From Bryocella elongata (GTDB lineage Bacteria; Acidobacteriota; Terriglobia; Terriglobales; Acidobacteriaceae): a DNA stretch of 64,000 nucleotides. The translations under genes and the position numbers were made by a program. How positions within the stretch are numbered: position 1 is the stretch's first letter; every line of letters begins with the position of its first letter. The notes beneath the pieces are model-generated. The model saw nothing but the letters and a program-made list of their open reading frames with translations, ran no database searches and was not told the DNA's origin. The stretch is taken from positions 1,588,684 to 1,652,683 of the forward strand of contig NZ_FNVA01000001.1 of NCBI RefSeq assembly GCF_900108185.1, read 5' to 3'. Positions 17,601 through 28,292 of this stretch are shown in pieces.

Positions 17601-20142
17601 CGAGACCACTCCGTTTCGCTGCGTCGCAGGTAGTCGAGGAACACATCGATTGCTCGGTCGCTGCGATCCGACGTCGTATAAAGAGTGATCTGCAGACGTG
17701 TCAGAACCGCTACGTCGTGGGCGTTCCTGGCATGCTGCGCCAACATAGTGAGTCGGCCTTCGACCGCGCTCAATTCCGCCGTGTGCAGTTCGCACTCAGC
17801 GATGAGAGTCTCGATGGCGAAGACAAGATCATAGTGATCCCCCCAAGCCTCTTCGCTCAACAAAGCGCGGCCCGCAAGAAGATAGCTCAATGCCGAGGCG
17901 TAGGCTGTGGATGCCTTCGCTCGTCTGCCGGCGATCAGATTCAGTTCGGCTGTCCGCTCGAGCTCGCCACCATCAGTCATGAGGCACGATCCCCGGTTGA
18001 GCTGGTTGACGATGTCGAATATCGCTTCGTCCAGCCTGTCTTTCGGCGTACTTTTCACGAGAACTCTGCCGATCTGCAAATGAGCCAGAGCTCGCTGTTC
18101 CTCTGGGATCAACGAGTAGGCCGCTTCTTGGACGCGATCATGGGCGAATCGATAAGAGACCTGTGTCCGAAACACGAGGCCCGTCCGGATTGCCTCCCAA
18201 AGCTGGTCATGAATCCTCTCCATGGAATTCACATACACCGCTCGCAACACAGCAAACTGCGCGCTGTTCCCGAGGCACGCAAGTTGTTTCAACGACGCCT
18301 GCGTTTCATCCGAGAATCGGCTCAGCTTCTCTACCATCAGGTCGACGACGTTGCCCGTGTACCCTTTTGCGCGGATCCGATCAACGTCCCAGCTCCAGAT
18401 CGCGGCCCTCGGTGAGAACCGGAGTAGCCCCTGGTGTTCCAGTTCCTTGAGGAACTGGATCGTGAAAAATGGGTTACCGCCGGTCCTTTCGTAGACGAGG
18501 TCCGTCAGCGGGCGAACCACGCTGTTCCCGCTGCGGAGCGCGTCGGCTGTGAGCTGGTTCACATCGTCCGGACTGAGCGGCGACAATACGATCTCCTGCA
18601 TCCTTGCCCCCGCTTCACGGATGGCCGCCAGGGTCCGCGTCAGCGGATGGGACGCACCCACCTCGTTGTCGCGGTAAGCGCCAACGAACAGCACGGGGCG
18701 CGCATCCGTATCAGCAACCAGACTCTTCAGCAACTCCAGCGTTTCAGTATCGATCCATTGCAGGTCGTCGAGGAACAATGCTAGGGGGTGCTCCGAGGTC
18801 GCGAAGGCTCCCAGGAGACGCTTCAGCACGAGGTGGAACCGCGCACGCGCTTCCTGCGGCGGCAGCTCTCCCACCGGGGCCTGTTCGCCGATCACGAATT
18901 TGAGTTCGGGGATGAGGCTCACCACCAACTGGCCGTTCGGCCCCAACGCTTCCAGCAGGGACCGTCGCCATTGCCCTACCTCGGCTTCGCTCTTGACGAG
19001 GATCTGACGCACCAGCGCGCGCAATGCCTGAGCCAGCGTAGCGTAGGGAACGTCTCGCTGATACTGCTCGAATTTGCCTCCCGCGAAGTGACCTCGCGTT
19101 GGAACCAGAGCTTTGTACAGTTCATTCACGACAGAAGATTTGCCCACGCCTGAATAGCCAGAGACAAGGATCAGCTAGGTGCTTCCCTGCGCCACAACGC
19201 GATCGAACGCCGCGAGGAGCGCATCCACTTCGCGCTCCCTCCCGTAGAGCTTCTCCGGTATCAGGAGCGTGTGCGGCAGGTCTGCCAGGCGGAGTTGAAA
19301 TGGCCGGACGCGGCCGTCGGTCTGCCATTCCGCTAAGCACCGCCGAAGGTCGCTCTCCAGCCCGGTCGCTGTCTGATAGCGCTCCTCCGGATTCTTGGCG
19401 AGCAGCCTCATGATGATGGCCGACAATGTCTCAGGAACTGCACGGCGATCAGTCGGCGCCGCTGGCCAGCGTGCGATGTGGCAGTGAACCCATTCGAGAG
19501 GATCGCCGGCAGTAAATGGGAGCGTACCCGTCAGCATTTCATACAGCGTCACGCCCAAGGAGTAGAGATCGCTCCTGGTGTCCAGCGAGCGATTCATCCG
19601 CCCCGTCTGCTCCGGGGACATGTAGGCCAGCGTACCCGCAATGATCTCAGGAGGGGCGGGCGCTAAACGCTCGCGCGGAAGCCGAGACGCGAAACCGAAG
19701 CCCATCAACCATGTACGCCCGGACCCGTCGACGAGTGCGTTGGCAGGCTTCACATCTTTGTGAATAATCCCTTTGCGGTGGGCTTCGCTAAGCGCGGTCG
19801 TTAGACCATTCGCAATACTCAGGAACCAAGTCAAATCGATCCCCTGTCCCTTACGCCGTTCGATCAACGAATCCAGAGGTTCTCCGCCCGGATCACGGAG
19901 AATGAGGGTCGCCCGTCCGTGTTGCCGCGTGAGTGTAAGCGGCTGAGCGGCCCATGCTGCATCGAGCTCCCCCCGAGTGAGCACTCATGTTCCAGCCGCC
20001 GGAGACCTTGAGACGATGGGTCATCCGCTGTAACCTCCACCGCCAGGATCGGCATTTGGTTGCCGAGTTCTATACCGCGATACAAAGTGAACTCACCGCC
20101 CTCGCGAAGTAACTCAGCCGAGTAACCGGAAGGGACAGCCAT
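14657..20142 (-). pseudogene. Trifunctional Ser/Thr kinase-AAA ATPase-GAF-PAS-histidine kinase, disrupted in five places
   Basis: Read across the lesions this is one gene of about 1820 codons. In order: a protein-kinase-like domain (HKDVKPAN; the DFG position reads GFG), an AAA/NACHT-type ATPase (GYSGVGKSS), a TPR-like alpha-solenoid, GAF, PAS (TPDFVN..VHPEDR), HisKA (LAHEVSQPISGV) and HATPase (VSDKGAGIAP). Lesions: a lost base near 19984 (E-C-LTRGELD), TAG at 19175-19177 between AQGST and LILVSGYSG, a missing base in C4 at 16001-16004, another in CC at 15585-15586, and one near 14775 (MGLRMSRS). The open segments are 19178-19984, 15899-19174 and shorter pieces. The PAS-kinase module closely resembles the end of the kinase at 35227. 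Confidence 0.82.
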
Positions 20143-20548
20143 CGAACGTATCCTCACTAGCCGGGGCCGCAGCAACCGGGCCCGCCTGTTGTCTGGGAAA
20201 CCGTTACCCACATATTGGCTCAGAAGAGGCTCAGCGAAAGTCTCTCTGTGGACGACCATTCTATGGAAGCACACTTGGAGGCGGAAGGCGCTAAAGCGTC
20301 CTGTCTATTCAATCTTTCGACTTGCTGCATGAGTCAGGGACCATCGATTACAACAAGACTCGCTGCCCAGAGCCGCAGACAAGGACCTAGAATCGCAACG
20401 CCGAAAGCCGACTGGTCCCGCCACCTCGTCGTGCCGCCTCCACTCGGGCGTTGGGAGAAATTGATTCCGCTTGCGTCGAATCCCTCCCATCATCTCTGGA
20501 ATCTGTTAGGCAGTGTGTCGGAGTCAGCTTCCGGCTGCGAGAGGTGAT
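20143..20548. other. Intergenic region with a weak operator-like site
   Basis: This 406-bp gap separates the divergent kinase pseudogene and the nitronate monooxygenase. At about 20205-20222 there is CGTTACCCACATATTGGCT, a degraded match to operator copy E (shared CCCA and ATTGGCT). No gene or RNA is recognised here. Confidence 0.35.
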
Positions 20549-21676
20549 ATGCCCAAGACGTGGAATGAAACCCGGGTCGCTGCAACGCTCGGCATCGACT
20601 ACCCCATCATCCAAGGCCCGCTCGGAGGCCTCTCGTCGCAGCGACTCACTGCGGCAGTGTCCAACTTCGGTGGCCTTGGATCCTTTGGCGCCCATGGTCT
20701 TGATCCCCATGCCATCCAGGACATCATCGGCGAGATCGCATCGCTGACATCAAAACCCTTCGCGATGAACTTATGGCTGTCAATGGAGGACGATGGCGCA
20801 GCATCTTCCGACGCGGCCGCATTCCATCAAGCGTTGTCGCATCTCGCTCCGCATATCGACGCGGTCGGAGGCAAACAGCCGGCATTTTCGCCTTATAAGC
20901 GCCTGCGCTTCGAAGATCAGGCCCGCGTCTTGCTCGATGCCAAAGTACCCGTGTTTTCCTTCATCTATGGTGTCCCACCCAGGGAGATTCTGGAAGAAGC
21001 CCGCAAACAAGGAATCGTAACGATCGGCACAGTAACCACGGTTGAAGAGGCTGTGGTTCTCGAGCAGGCCGGCGTCGATCTGGTGGTTGCATCGGGCTTT
21101 GAAGCGGGTGGTCACCGGGGATCGTTCCTGCGGTCCTCCGAGGACTCTCTAACCGGGACCATCTCACTCGTTCCGCAGACCGTCGATGCTGTTACGATCC
21201 CGGTCATAGCGGCCGGCGGCATCGCCGATGCTCGCGGCATCGCCGCAGCGTTTGCCCTTGGCGCAGAAGGTGTCCAGATAGGCACGGCTTTTCTCGCGTG
21301 CAAAGAATCTGGAGCGCCGCCAGTCCATCGAGAAGCAATCCTGAGCCATCACGCCGGGCATACCGGACTCACTCGCGGGTTCACGGGAAGGTTAGCCCGG
21401 GGTATCCAGAATGAGCTTATGGAATCCATGAACCGCAGCGGCGCGGAGATTTTGCCCTACCCGCTGCAGCGATCCCTCATGCGCCATCTCGCAGCGCCCG
21501 CACAGCAAGCTGGGAAGGCTGAGTTACTCGCCCTCTGGGCGGGCCAGAGCGCTAATCTCGTCCATTGCGTCGCCGTGGAAGATCTACTTAACTCGCTCGT
21601 CCGAGGTGCAGCTGCGCGGATCCCCTCGACACGAGACTCCTATAGCCAGGACAAGGCCCCCACCCCTGCAATCTAG
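20549..21676 (+). CDS. Nitronate monooxygenase / NAD(P)H-dependent flavin oxidoreductase
   Basis: A 375-residue FMN barrel of the 2-nitropropane-dioxygenase type. IIQGPLGGLSS near the N-terminus, GFEAGGHRG (phosphate/flavin loop and catalytic-histidine region), IPVIAAGGIADARG and LGAEGVQIGTAFLA are all present. The family oxidises alkyl nitronates, or acts as a quinone or enoyl reductase in some branches. The ATG at 20549 follows GAGGTGAT; an upstream in-frame start at 20513 lacks a ribosome-binding site. It is a single-gene unit in the redox block and fits a role against toxic nitro compounds or quinones. Confidence 0.9.
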   Translation: MPKTWNETRVAATLGIDYPIIQGPLGGLSSQRLTAAVSNFGGLGSFGAHGLDPHAIQDIIGEIASLTSKPFAMNLWLSMEDDGAASSDAAAFHQALSHLAPHIDAVGGKQPAFSPYKRLRFEDQARVLLDAKVPVFSFIYGVPPREILEEARKQGIVTIGTVTTVEEAVVLEQAGVDLVVASGFEAGGHRGSFLRSSEDSLTGTISLVPQTVDAVTIPVIAAGGIADARGIAAAFALGAEGVQIGTAFLACKESGAPPVHREAILSHHAGHTGLTRGFTGRLARGIQNELMESMNRSGAEILPYPLQRSLMRHLAAPAQQAGKAELLALWAGQSANLVHCVAVEDLLNSLVRGAAARIPSTRDSYSQDKAPTPAI

Positions 21677-21719
21677 CCGGACACTTCCTATTGATGCAGC
21701 ATCCTCACGCGGATACGAA

Positions 21720-21734
21720 CGTATAGCCCATACC
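21720..21734. promoter_or_regulatory. Palindromic operator, copy E
   Basis: CGTATAGCCCATACC followed by ATTGGCTGATTG, about 60 bp upstream of the egtD start codon. It shares the GAACGTAT left flank and the TTG-rich right flank with copy D. Confidence 0.55.
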
Positions 21735-21793
21735 ATTGGCTGATTGTTTTCCTTTGCTGCTCCCGGCCTACTGGAGGGGTACAGGAGAAGCCG

Positions 21794-22885
21794 ATGAATA
21801 ACGCCTACACCGCACGGACGACCTATCCGCCTACATTGCCTGCCTTGAGTAACTTCCCCGATTCGGGCGCATTTGTCCGTGTTGATCCCTCACAGGAAGG
21901 CACACCTCCCGCTCCTCGCGATGTAGCCTCTCAACTTGCCATGGAGGTCCGGAATGGACTCCAATCGCGGCCGCGCTCTCTCAAGCCCTGGATGCTTTAT
22001 GACGAAGCCGGATCGCATCTCTTCGAGCAAATCACCTCCCTGCCCGAGTACTATCCCACACGCACGGAACGCACACTGCTCGCAGGCCACGCGGATGCCA
22101 TCCTGAGCTCAGTCTTCGATGGTCCACAACCGCTCCGTATCGTCGAGCTCGGTGCAGGGTCCGCCGCAAAGACGTGCATGCTGCTCTCCGCCGCAGCTCG
22201 CAAGAACATCGACGTGATCTATATGCCCCTCGACGTTTCAGCAGAAGCTCTCGAGATGGCCTGCAGCAATGTTGAAAGTGCTTTTCCCCACGTCCTCCTG
22301 GAGCCGCTCGTCGTGAATTACGTTGACACCCCGCCCCAGCTGGAGCCGTTCGATGGCAGAACGCTCGCCCTCTATCTCGGCACAAGCATCGGTAATTTCA
22401 CGCCGAAGGAGTCACAACCTATCCTCCGCAATCTTGCTGCCCAGTTAGACCACGGCGATGCCCTTCTCCTTGGGACCGATCTCGTGAAAGAGGAGCCCAC
22501 GTTGATCGCGGCCTATGACGACTGCCAAGGTGTCACAGCTGCGTTCAATCTCAATATCCTCAATCGACTCAACAGGGAGCTTGACGCCGACTTCGATCTC
22601 ATGGGCTTCAGGCATCGTGCTCTCTGGAATCCCCTCGAGTCTCGAATGGAGATGCACCTCGAGAGTCTGCGCCGCCAGACCGTCTCGGTTCGCCAGCTCG
22701 GACTTGAGCTTGACTTCTTACGCGGTGAAACCATCCATACGGAAAACAGCTATAAGTTCACCGATCAGACACTTGGCGATCTTCTGTCAGCCGCTGGCTT
22801 TCAGATTGAAACCACCTGGAAAGACCCCCGCCGCTGGTACGCTCTCACCCTCAACCGCAGATGCAAATGGGATCGACTCGACTGA
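21794..22885 (+). CDS. egtD: L-histidine N(alpha)-methyltransferase (ergothioneine biosynthesis)
   Basis: A 363-residue EgtD-type SAM-dependent methyltransferase. LKPWMLYDEAGSHLFEQITSLPEYYPTRTE is the N-terminal family signature in outline (YDEAGS..ITxLPEYYPTRTE), IVELGAGSAAKT binds SAM, and LYLGTSIGNF plus GTDLVKEEPTLIAAYDD are also typical. EgtD makes hercynine, the first step to ergothioneine, a thiol antioxidant. The usual partner EgtB is not in this window, so a complete pathway cannot be shown. GGAGGGG and AGGAGAAG precede the ATG. Operator copy E suggests co-regulation with the stress genes. Confidence 0.93.
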   Translation: MNNAYTARTTYPPTLPALSNFPDSGAFVRVDPSQEGTPPAPRDVASQLAMEVRNGLQSRPRSLKPWMLYDEAGSHLFEQITSLPEYYPTRTERTLLAGHADAILSSVFDGPQPLRIVELGAGSAAKTCMLLSAAARKNIDVIYMPLDVSAEALEMACSNVESAFPHVLLEPLVVNYVDTPPQLEPFDGRTLALYLGTSIGNFTPKESQPILRNLAAQLDHGDALLLGTDLVKEEPTLIAAYDDCQGVTAAFNLNILNRLNRELDADFDLMGFRHRALWNPLESRMEMHLESLRRQTVSVRQLGLELDFLRGETIHTENSYKFTDQTLGDLLSAAGFQIETTWKDPRRWYALTLNRRCKWDRLD

Positions 22886-22907
22886 GCTTGCCTTGAAGCC
22901 AGAGATG

Positions 22908-25900
22908 CTAAGGGGTATTCGTCGCGCAGGGTATAGAGAAGGAGAACGTAGCCCCTGGCCCATCATTCGGCGTCGCCCACAACCGGCCATGATGACGATC
23001 TACGATGGATCTGCTGATGGAGAGGCCCATCCCCATGCCGTCGCCCTTCGTCGTGTAGAAAGCTTCAAACAGCTTCTCAATGCCCTGCGGCGAGATGCCC
23101 ACGCCCGAATCCTGAACTGTCAGCCGCACGTAGCCATCTCCGTCCGCCTCCGTCCGGATGACCATCTCCCTCGGACGATCGTCGACGCGCTGCATCGCAT
23201 CGGAGCCATTGCGGAGCAGGTTGAGGATGACCTGCTGTAACTGCACGCGGTCCCCGAGAGCTCGAGGCAGATAGTTCGCAAGCTCCTGCCGGAGGATCAC
23301 CCGGTCCCGTGCCAGATCATCCGAACTGAGCGCAATGACCTCGCGGACAGCATCATTCAAGTCGACCACTTCGGCCGTGAACTCCTTCTTGCTGAAAAGG
23401 GCGCGCAGCCGAGTGATCACGTCGGATGCCCGGTTGCCGTCACGAATAATGCGCCGAGCCGCCTCCTGCGCCGAGTCGATGTTTGGAGCCCCCGTCGAGA
23501 GCGTGCGGACGCAGATGCTGGCGTTCGTCACGATCCCGGACAGGGGCTGGCTGATCTCGTGCGTGATCGATGCCGTCAAAGCCCCAAGGCTCGTCACCCG
23601 TGCCATATGCGCGAGCTCCGACCGAAGTTGGCTCAGAGCCTCTTCCGCAAGCCGGCGTTCGGTGACATCCTGAATCGCCCCGATATACTCCAGGCGGCCA
23701 TCTTCCCGTTGGCTCGCTTTGGAGGTGACGTGCACATACTTCACGATGCCGTCCGCCAGACGCAGTCGAATCTCGTAGTCCTGGTCATGTCCCGAATCTC
23801 GCGTCTGTCCCATCTTTTCCGCAAACATCGAAGCATCCTCCGGATGGATCCGGTCGCCGATCCGATCCAGCGTCACTGGCTCATTCGCTCCAAAGTCAAA
23901 GATGCGGCGTGCCTCTTCTGAAACCACAACATCCTCTTTCTCCAGGCTCCAGGAAAAGGTGCCGGTCGAGCTGAGTTGTTGCCCCTCTGCGAGGAAAGCC
24001 TCGTTCCGCTGTAACTCCACCTGGGCACGCTTCCGGTCTTCGATGTCGGTCATCAGTGCATACCAGCCTGTGATTCTGCCCTCCGCGTCTCGCATGGGTC
24101 GTGCGCTTCGGCGGAACCACCGGTAGACGCCATCCGCTCGGAGATAACGTTGTTCGTACTCGTGAGGAGTTCCGGTCGTGATCGAGTGCTTGAAGATTTC
24201 GAGTGAGCGGGCCCGGTCTTCTGGATGAATGGATTCGTTGGTCGCCCAACCTCCTCTCATCTCCTCGAACGTCTTGCCGAAATAGTCAAGGAGCTGCCGA
24301 TTGAGAAGCACGACTTCACCCTCGGGACTCATCGCGCATACGAACCCCGGAATGCTGTCGATCACCCTCCGAAGTTCTTCAACGATCCGCGCCCGTTCCG
24401 CCAGACTCGCGTCGAACTGCGACTGCACCTGCCGAAGCCGCCGTTGATACAAACCCCAAAGCAAAGCCAGAAACGCCGCGCCGCACAAAACACGGAACCA
24501 CGCCGTCTGGTAGTAAGCCGGAGCGATGGAGAAGTCCAGTGACGCTCCAATCTCGTTCCAAACTCCGTCGTTGTTGCAGGCGATCACGCGGAAGCGATAA
24601 TGACGGGGACCCAGATCGTTATAAAACGCCTGGCGTCGCGGCCCTGGCTCCTGCCAGCTCGTGTCGCGGCCCTCAAGCATGTACCGAAACATCACCTTTT
24701 TCGGAGCGGAGAAGCTAAGTGCCGTGTAGTCGATCTCGAGATCGTGGGTGAGTGCAGGCAGCCTGAGACCCTCCTGTGGCGGGGAGCTCTTTCGATCTGC
24801 TACAACACCGGTGATATACACCGGCGGCGGCAACGTGTTGCCTGCCATATGAGCCGGATCGATCGTTTGCGCCACGCTGTTGTTGGCAAACCACAATCGT
24901 CCGTCAGGCCCTCTTGAACTCCCGCTGAAGTGACTCTTCCCCGCCTGAACTCCGTCCAGAGCGTCGAAGAGTCGGAACCTCAGCTTGGCGTCAGTCTCTT
25001 GCCACCACCGCTGTACTTCCCCCTTCGGAATCTCGATCAGACCACATGCAGCGTAAAGCCAGAGATCACTCTGGTCATCCGCATTGATCGTGTAGACATC
25101 GTCGCAAGGCAGGCCATTGCGGACGCTAAGAGTTCGCTGCTTCCCATCCTTCCATCCCGCGATGCCCCCATAATCGGCAGCTCCAAGGATCGAGCCGTCA
25201 GGAGCCTTGAAAAGCGCATTGATAGTGATCTCCGGACGGTCGACAAACCGGAAAAGCTCAAGCTTCCCGGAACGAAGACGCGCCAGGCTGCTGCCATCCT
25301 TACTGTTCACCAGACCAAGCCATATTCCAGCCTTCGGATCGGACGCCAGGCGAAACGTTCGCGGCAACGGCGGCTCCAGAAATTCTTCCTGGATTTCAAG
25401 ATTCTGCAGGCGGAGCAGCGTTGCGGGCGGTCCATTCGCCTGGACCCATATATTGTGATCGGAATCTTCCGCCAGGCCCCGCACCGTTCCGATCGCGCGC
25501 CCATCCTTTCGCTTGATCTGACGGAACGTTCCGTTCGTGCTCCCCCCCTCGTGGACCCAAAGCGTGTTATTCATTCCGACCCATAGCCTGCCGGTGTGAT
25601 CTTCAAGGAGAGAGGTCACAAAATTTCCAGGCAGGCCTTTGCCGAGTTCAGGCGAAATCGAGCCATCGACCAGAGCCTGAAGGTGGTCCGCTCCGATCCA
25701 GACGGTACCGTCCCGTGCGGCAAGAACGGACTCGACAACGTCTTCGCTGAGTCCTTCGCGCTTGGTAAATGTGGTCACGCGAAGATCGCGCAACATATCC
25801 ATACCGTTCGAGGTGGCGAACCACACGTTCCCTTCTCGATCTTCGAAAATCTGGTTGACGTAGTCGCCGGACAAGCCGTCGGCACTTCCGAAATGATCGA

Positions 25901-26780
25901 CCTCACTTCCGTGAATTCTGTAGACTCCCTGATTCCCTGTTCCGACCCATAGATTGCCCTGGCGATCGATCAGGAGCGCTTGGACCTCGAGCGTTTCTCC
26001 ATCGAGCTTTGGAACCATGAACGGCTCCATCGCACCATTCTCGATGTGTTGCAGTCCTCCCCCGTGACCGGAGGTATCCACTCCCACCCAGACAGACCCA
26101 TCGGGCGCTGCGGCGAACGCCACCACCCCACCAGTTCCCTGATGGGATCGCAAAGCTGCAGGCCGATAGATCTTGGTTGGTGCAGCGTTCCAGCGGACGA
26201 CTGCCGTGTCGTGTCCGACCCAAAGATCGCCTGAAGAGTCCTCCGCGAGACCTATTGCGGCCGATAGTCCCGCTCCATCTCCGGTGCCGTAGCTGAAACA
26301 CTGAACGTCCGTGCCGTGAATTCGACAAAGGGGTAATGCGCGAGGGCCAGACCCGGATCTCGTGACCCAGATCGCACCCTTCTCGTCCTGCAGAATTGCG
26401 TTAAATTCACGTCCAATGAGAAAGCTCGTGGAGTGGTGGTTCACCCAACGCGTCAGACCATTCTCCGTCGCGATCCATAGACTTCCGTCCTTAGCGCCCA
26501 GCACGGCATGGACATCCGCAGATGGCAATTTGTCGCTAGATAGCGAGGTCCAGGGAACAAATTCAACGCCATCGAATCGCAACACTCCAGTCGACGTGCC
26601 TATCCAGAGGTATCCATCCGTTGTTTGCGTGATCGAGACTGGCTGCCCGCCAAAATTACCGTCCTGAATTCTCCACGCAGTATGTCCATACTGTGAGATC
26701 CGGTGGGTGGGATCGAGTGCAGCCACTTTTCCCACCGAAGCGAGAAGGAACAACGCAAGATATACGAATGCGCGCGACAC
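22908..26780 (-). CDS. Two-component-regulator-propeller sensor histidine kinase (PAS, FixL-like core)
   Basis: About 1290 residues. A signal anchor (FVYLALFLLASVGKVAAL) is followed by a periplasmic double seven-bladed propeller made of repeats such as DGYLWIGTSTGVLRFDG and GNLWVGTGNQGVYRI, then a Y_Y_Y domain (DYTALSFSAPKKVMFRYMLEG), one membrane helix (FRVLCGAAFLALLWGLYQ), two PAS domains, HisKA (ITHEISQPLSGIVTNAS) and HATPase (VQDSGVGISPQG, GMGMGLSISRSI). I prefer a GTG at 26780 with AAGGAAAG upstream; a GTG at 26828 is the alternative. In Acidobacteria and Bacteroidetes such sensors often detect oligosaccharides, but here the neighbours are redox genes. No receiver is fused. Confidence 0.9.
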   Translation of the reverse strand: MSRAFVYLALFLLASVGKVAALDPTHRISQYGHTAWRIQDGNFGGQPVSITQTTDGYLWIGTSTGVLRFDGVEFVPWTSLSSDKLPSADVHAVLGAKDGSLWIATENGLTRWVNHHSTSFLIGREFNAILQDEKGAIWVTRSGSGPRALPLCRIHGTDVQCFSYGTGDGAGLSAAIGLAEDSSGDLWVGHDTAVVRWNAAPTKIYRPAALRSHQGTGGVVAFAAAPDGSVWVGVDTSGHGGGLQHIENGAMEPFMVPKLDGETLEVQALLIDRQGNLWVGTGNQGVYRIHGSEVDHFGSADGLSGDYVNQIFEDREGNVWFATSNGMDMLRDLRVTTFTKREGLSEDVVESVLAARDGTVWIGADHLQALVDGSISPELGKGLPGNFVTSLLEDHTGRLWVGMNNTLWVHEGGSTNGTFRQIKRKDGRAIGTVRGLAEDSDHNIWVQANGPPATLLRLQNLEIQEEFLEPPLPRTFRLASDPKAGIWLGLVNSKDGSSLARLRSGKLELFRFVDRPEITINALFKAPDGSILGAADYGGIAGWKDGKQRTLSVRNGLPCDDVYTINADDQSDLWLYAACGLIEIPKGEVQRWWQETDAKLRFRLFDALDGVQAGKSHFSGSSRGPDGRLWFANNSVAQTIDPAHMAGNTLPPPVYITGVVADRKSSPPQEGLRLPALTHDLEIDYTALSFSAPKKVMFRYMLEGRDTSWQEPGPRRQAFYNDLGPRHYRFRVIACNNDGVWNEIGASLDFSIAPAYYQTAWFRVLCGAAFLALLWGLYQRRLRQVQSQFDASLAERARIVEELRRVIDSIPGFVCAMSPEGEVVLLNRQLLDYFGKTFEEMRGGWATNESIHPEDRARSLEIFKHSITTGTPHEYEQRYLRADGVYRWFRRSARPMRDAEGRITGWYALMTDIEDRKRAQVELQRNEAFLAEGQQLSSTGTFSWSLEKEDVVVSEEARRIFDFGANEPVTLDRIGDRIHPEDASMFAEKMGQTRDSGHDQDYEIRLRLADGIVKYVHVTSKASQREDGRLEYIGAIQDVTERRLAEEALSQLRSELAHMARVTSLGALTASITHEISQPLSGIVTNASICVRTLSTGAPNIDSAQEAARRIIRDGNRASDVITRLRALFSKKEFTAEVVDLNDAVREVIALSSDDLARDRVILRQELANYLPRALGDRVQLQQVILNLLRNGSDAMQRVDDRPREMVIRTEADGDGYVRLTVQDSGVGISPQGIEKLFEAFYTTKGDGMGMGLSISRSIVDRHHGRLWATPNDGPGATFSFSIPCATNTP

Positions 26781-27009
26781 GTTCGAACTTTCCTTGTTCG
26801 CGGTGGCTGGAAGCCGATGCGGGGCCACTTGTTCCTCCCAAACGAAGCCAAAGCCGGTCGACGAGCGAGTCTCACCGTCAACGTCCGAAACGTGCGAATC
26901 GTAGCCATTTTGCGGGCTTCGAGTCGTCTTCCTGTGGAGCCGTTTTGCTCGCTAGACGATAGCACGCGACGAATGCGAATCCCACGATATTGCCTGTAAC
27001 CTAGACCAA

Positions 27010-27025
27010 AGTATCGGTCGGTACC
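27010..27025. promoter_or_regulatory. Palindromic operator, copy F
   Basis: AGTATCGGTCGGTACC followed by TTTGCCCAATGG, in the gap between the divergent propeller kinase (start 26780) and the alcohol dehydrogenase (start 27225). The right flank matches copy A almost base for base. Nothing else is seen in 26829-27224. Confidence 0.6.
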
Positions 27026-27224
27026 TTTGCCCAATGGCTTCATCGCTGCGTTTAGGGCCAAATGGCAGGAGGTGGGTGGGGCCAGATCTGAGAAACACCG
27101 CCCTCCTGATCACGTGGGGCGTCCATGAAAGTCTTCCGCGACGCCTCGCGCGCAGCTCCCTACGAAGCAATTCCGCGCTCTTGGTGGGAGAGCCAAGCGC
27201 TAAATTCAGCAAACGGGAGTCCTA

Positions 27225-28257
27225 ATGACAGTGCGGTTTGGTACAGCAACGATGAAGGCTGCCCAGGTAGCTGCCGCTGGAGTCAGTCTTAAGATCGTCG
27301 AGTTGGGAATTCCCAAACTCGGCCCCGGACAGGTGCGCATCAGGATTCGCGCCTCCGGCGTGTGTTACGGCGACTCCATCATCATTGAAGGCCGCAAACC
27401 AGGAATTCCATACCCACGTGTACTCGGGCATGAAGTGGCCGGAGTGGTGGATGCACTCGGGGATGGAGTGACAGACTGGCAAGTGGGCCAGCGTGTGGGT
27501 GTCGGCTGGCATGGCGGCCATGACGGCACCTGTCGCGAGTGCCGCCGCGGAGAGTTTCGGAACTGCCGCAATGAGAAGAATCCCGGTATCAGTTGTGACG
27601 GCGGCTATGCAGAATACATGGTGGCACCGGTGGCAGCCTTGGTCTCGCTCCCGGACGCCCTCAGCGATATCGCGGCTGCACCGCTGTGTGCTGGAGTCAC
27701 TATGTTCGACGCTCTACGGCACACCGGCGCATTCCCTGGTGATCTGGTCGCGGTGCAAGGCATCGGTGGACTCGGCCACCTTGGAATTCAATTTGCCAAC
27801 AAGTTCGGTTACAAGGTGGCAGCGATAGGCCGCGGCTCGCAGATTGAACCCTCGGGCGATGAAACTCGGCGCCGACGTGTATATCGACAGCAGGCTCAAG
27901 GACCCTGCTGAGGAGCTACAAAGGCTATGCGGTGCAAAAGCCATCCTCGCCACAGCCCCAGACTCAAAGGCGATGAGCGAACTGCCAGCCGGCCTGGGTC
28001 CGAACGGCAATCTTCTCTTGATCGGAGTAACCACCAGCCCCATCGAGACACCTCCGGTCCAGCTCATTCGGGGGAGTAAGTCGATGCAGGGATGGGGCGG
28101 GGTCACTCCGACTAATTCGGACGATGTCCTGATCTTCGCCGAGCTACGGGCAGTACGTGCGATGATCGAAACCTATCCGCTGGAACAGGCAGCCGAAGCA
28201 TGCGCCCGCATGATGAGCGGTAATGCGGATTTCCGCGTCGTGCTGACGATGCCATGA
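27225..28257 (+). pseudogene. Zinc-dependent alcohol dehydrogenase, one frameshift
   Basis: The first frame (27225 to about 27850) encodes the zinc ADH catalytic domain: GVCYGDSIIIEG, GHEVAGVVDALGDGV, WHGGHDGTCRECRRGEFRNC with the structural-zinc cysteines, and the cofactor motif GIGGLGHLGIQFA. After AIGRGSQIEP the homology moves to another frame, AMKLGADVYIDS, and runs to 28257. The change is one extra G in CTCGGGCG near 27859. Restored, the protein would have about 343 residues, normal for the family. It may be a sequencing error rather than a dead gene. Its stop faces the convergent flavoprotein gene 35 bp away. Confidence 0.82.
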
Positions 28258-28292
28258 CGTGGACCGCACTCTAACTCTCCCTGGCAGGACGG

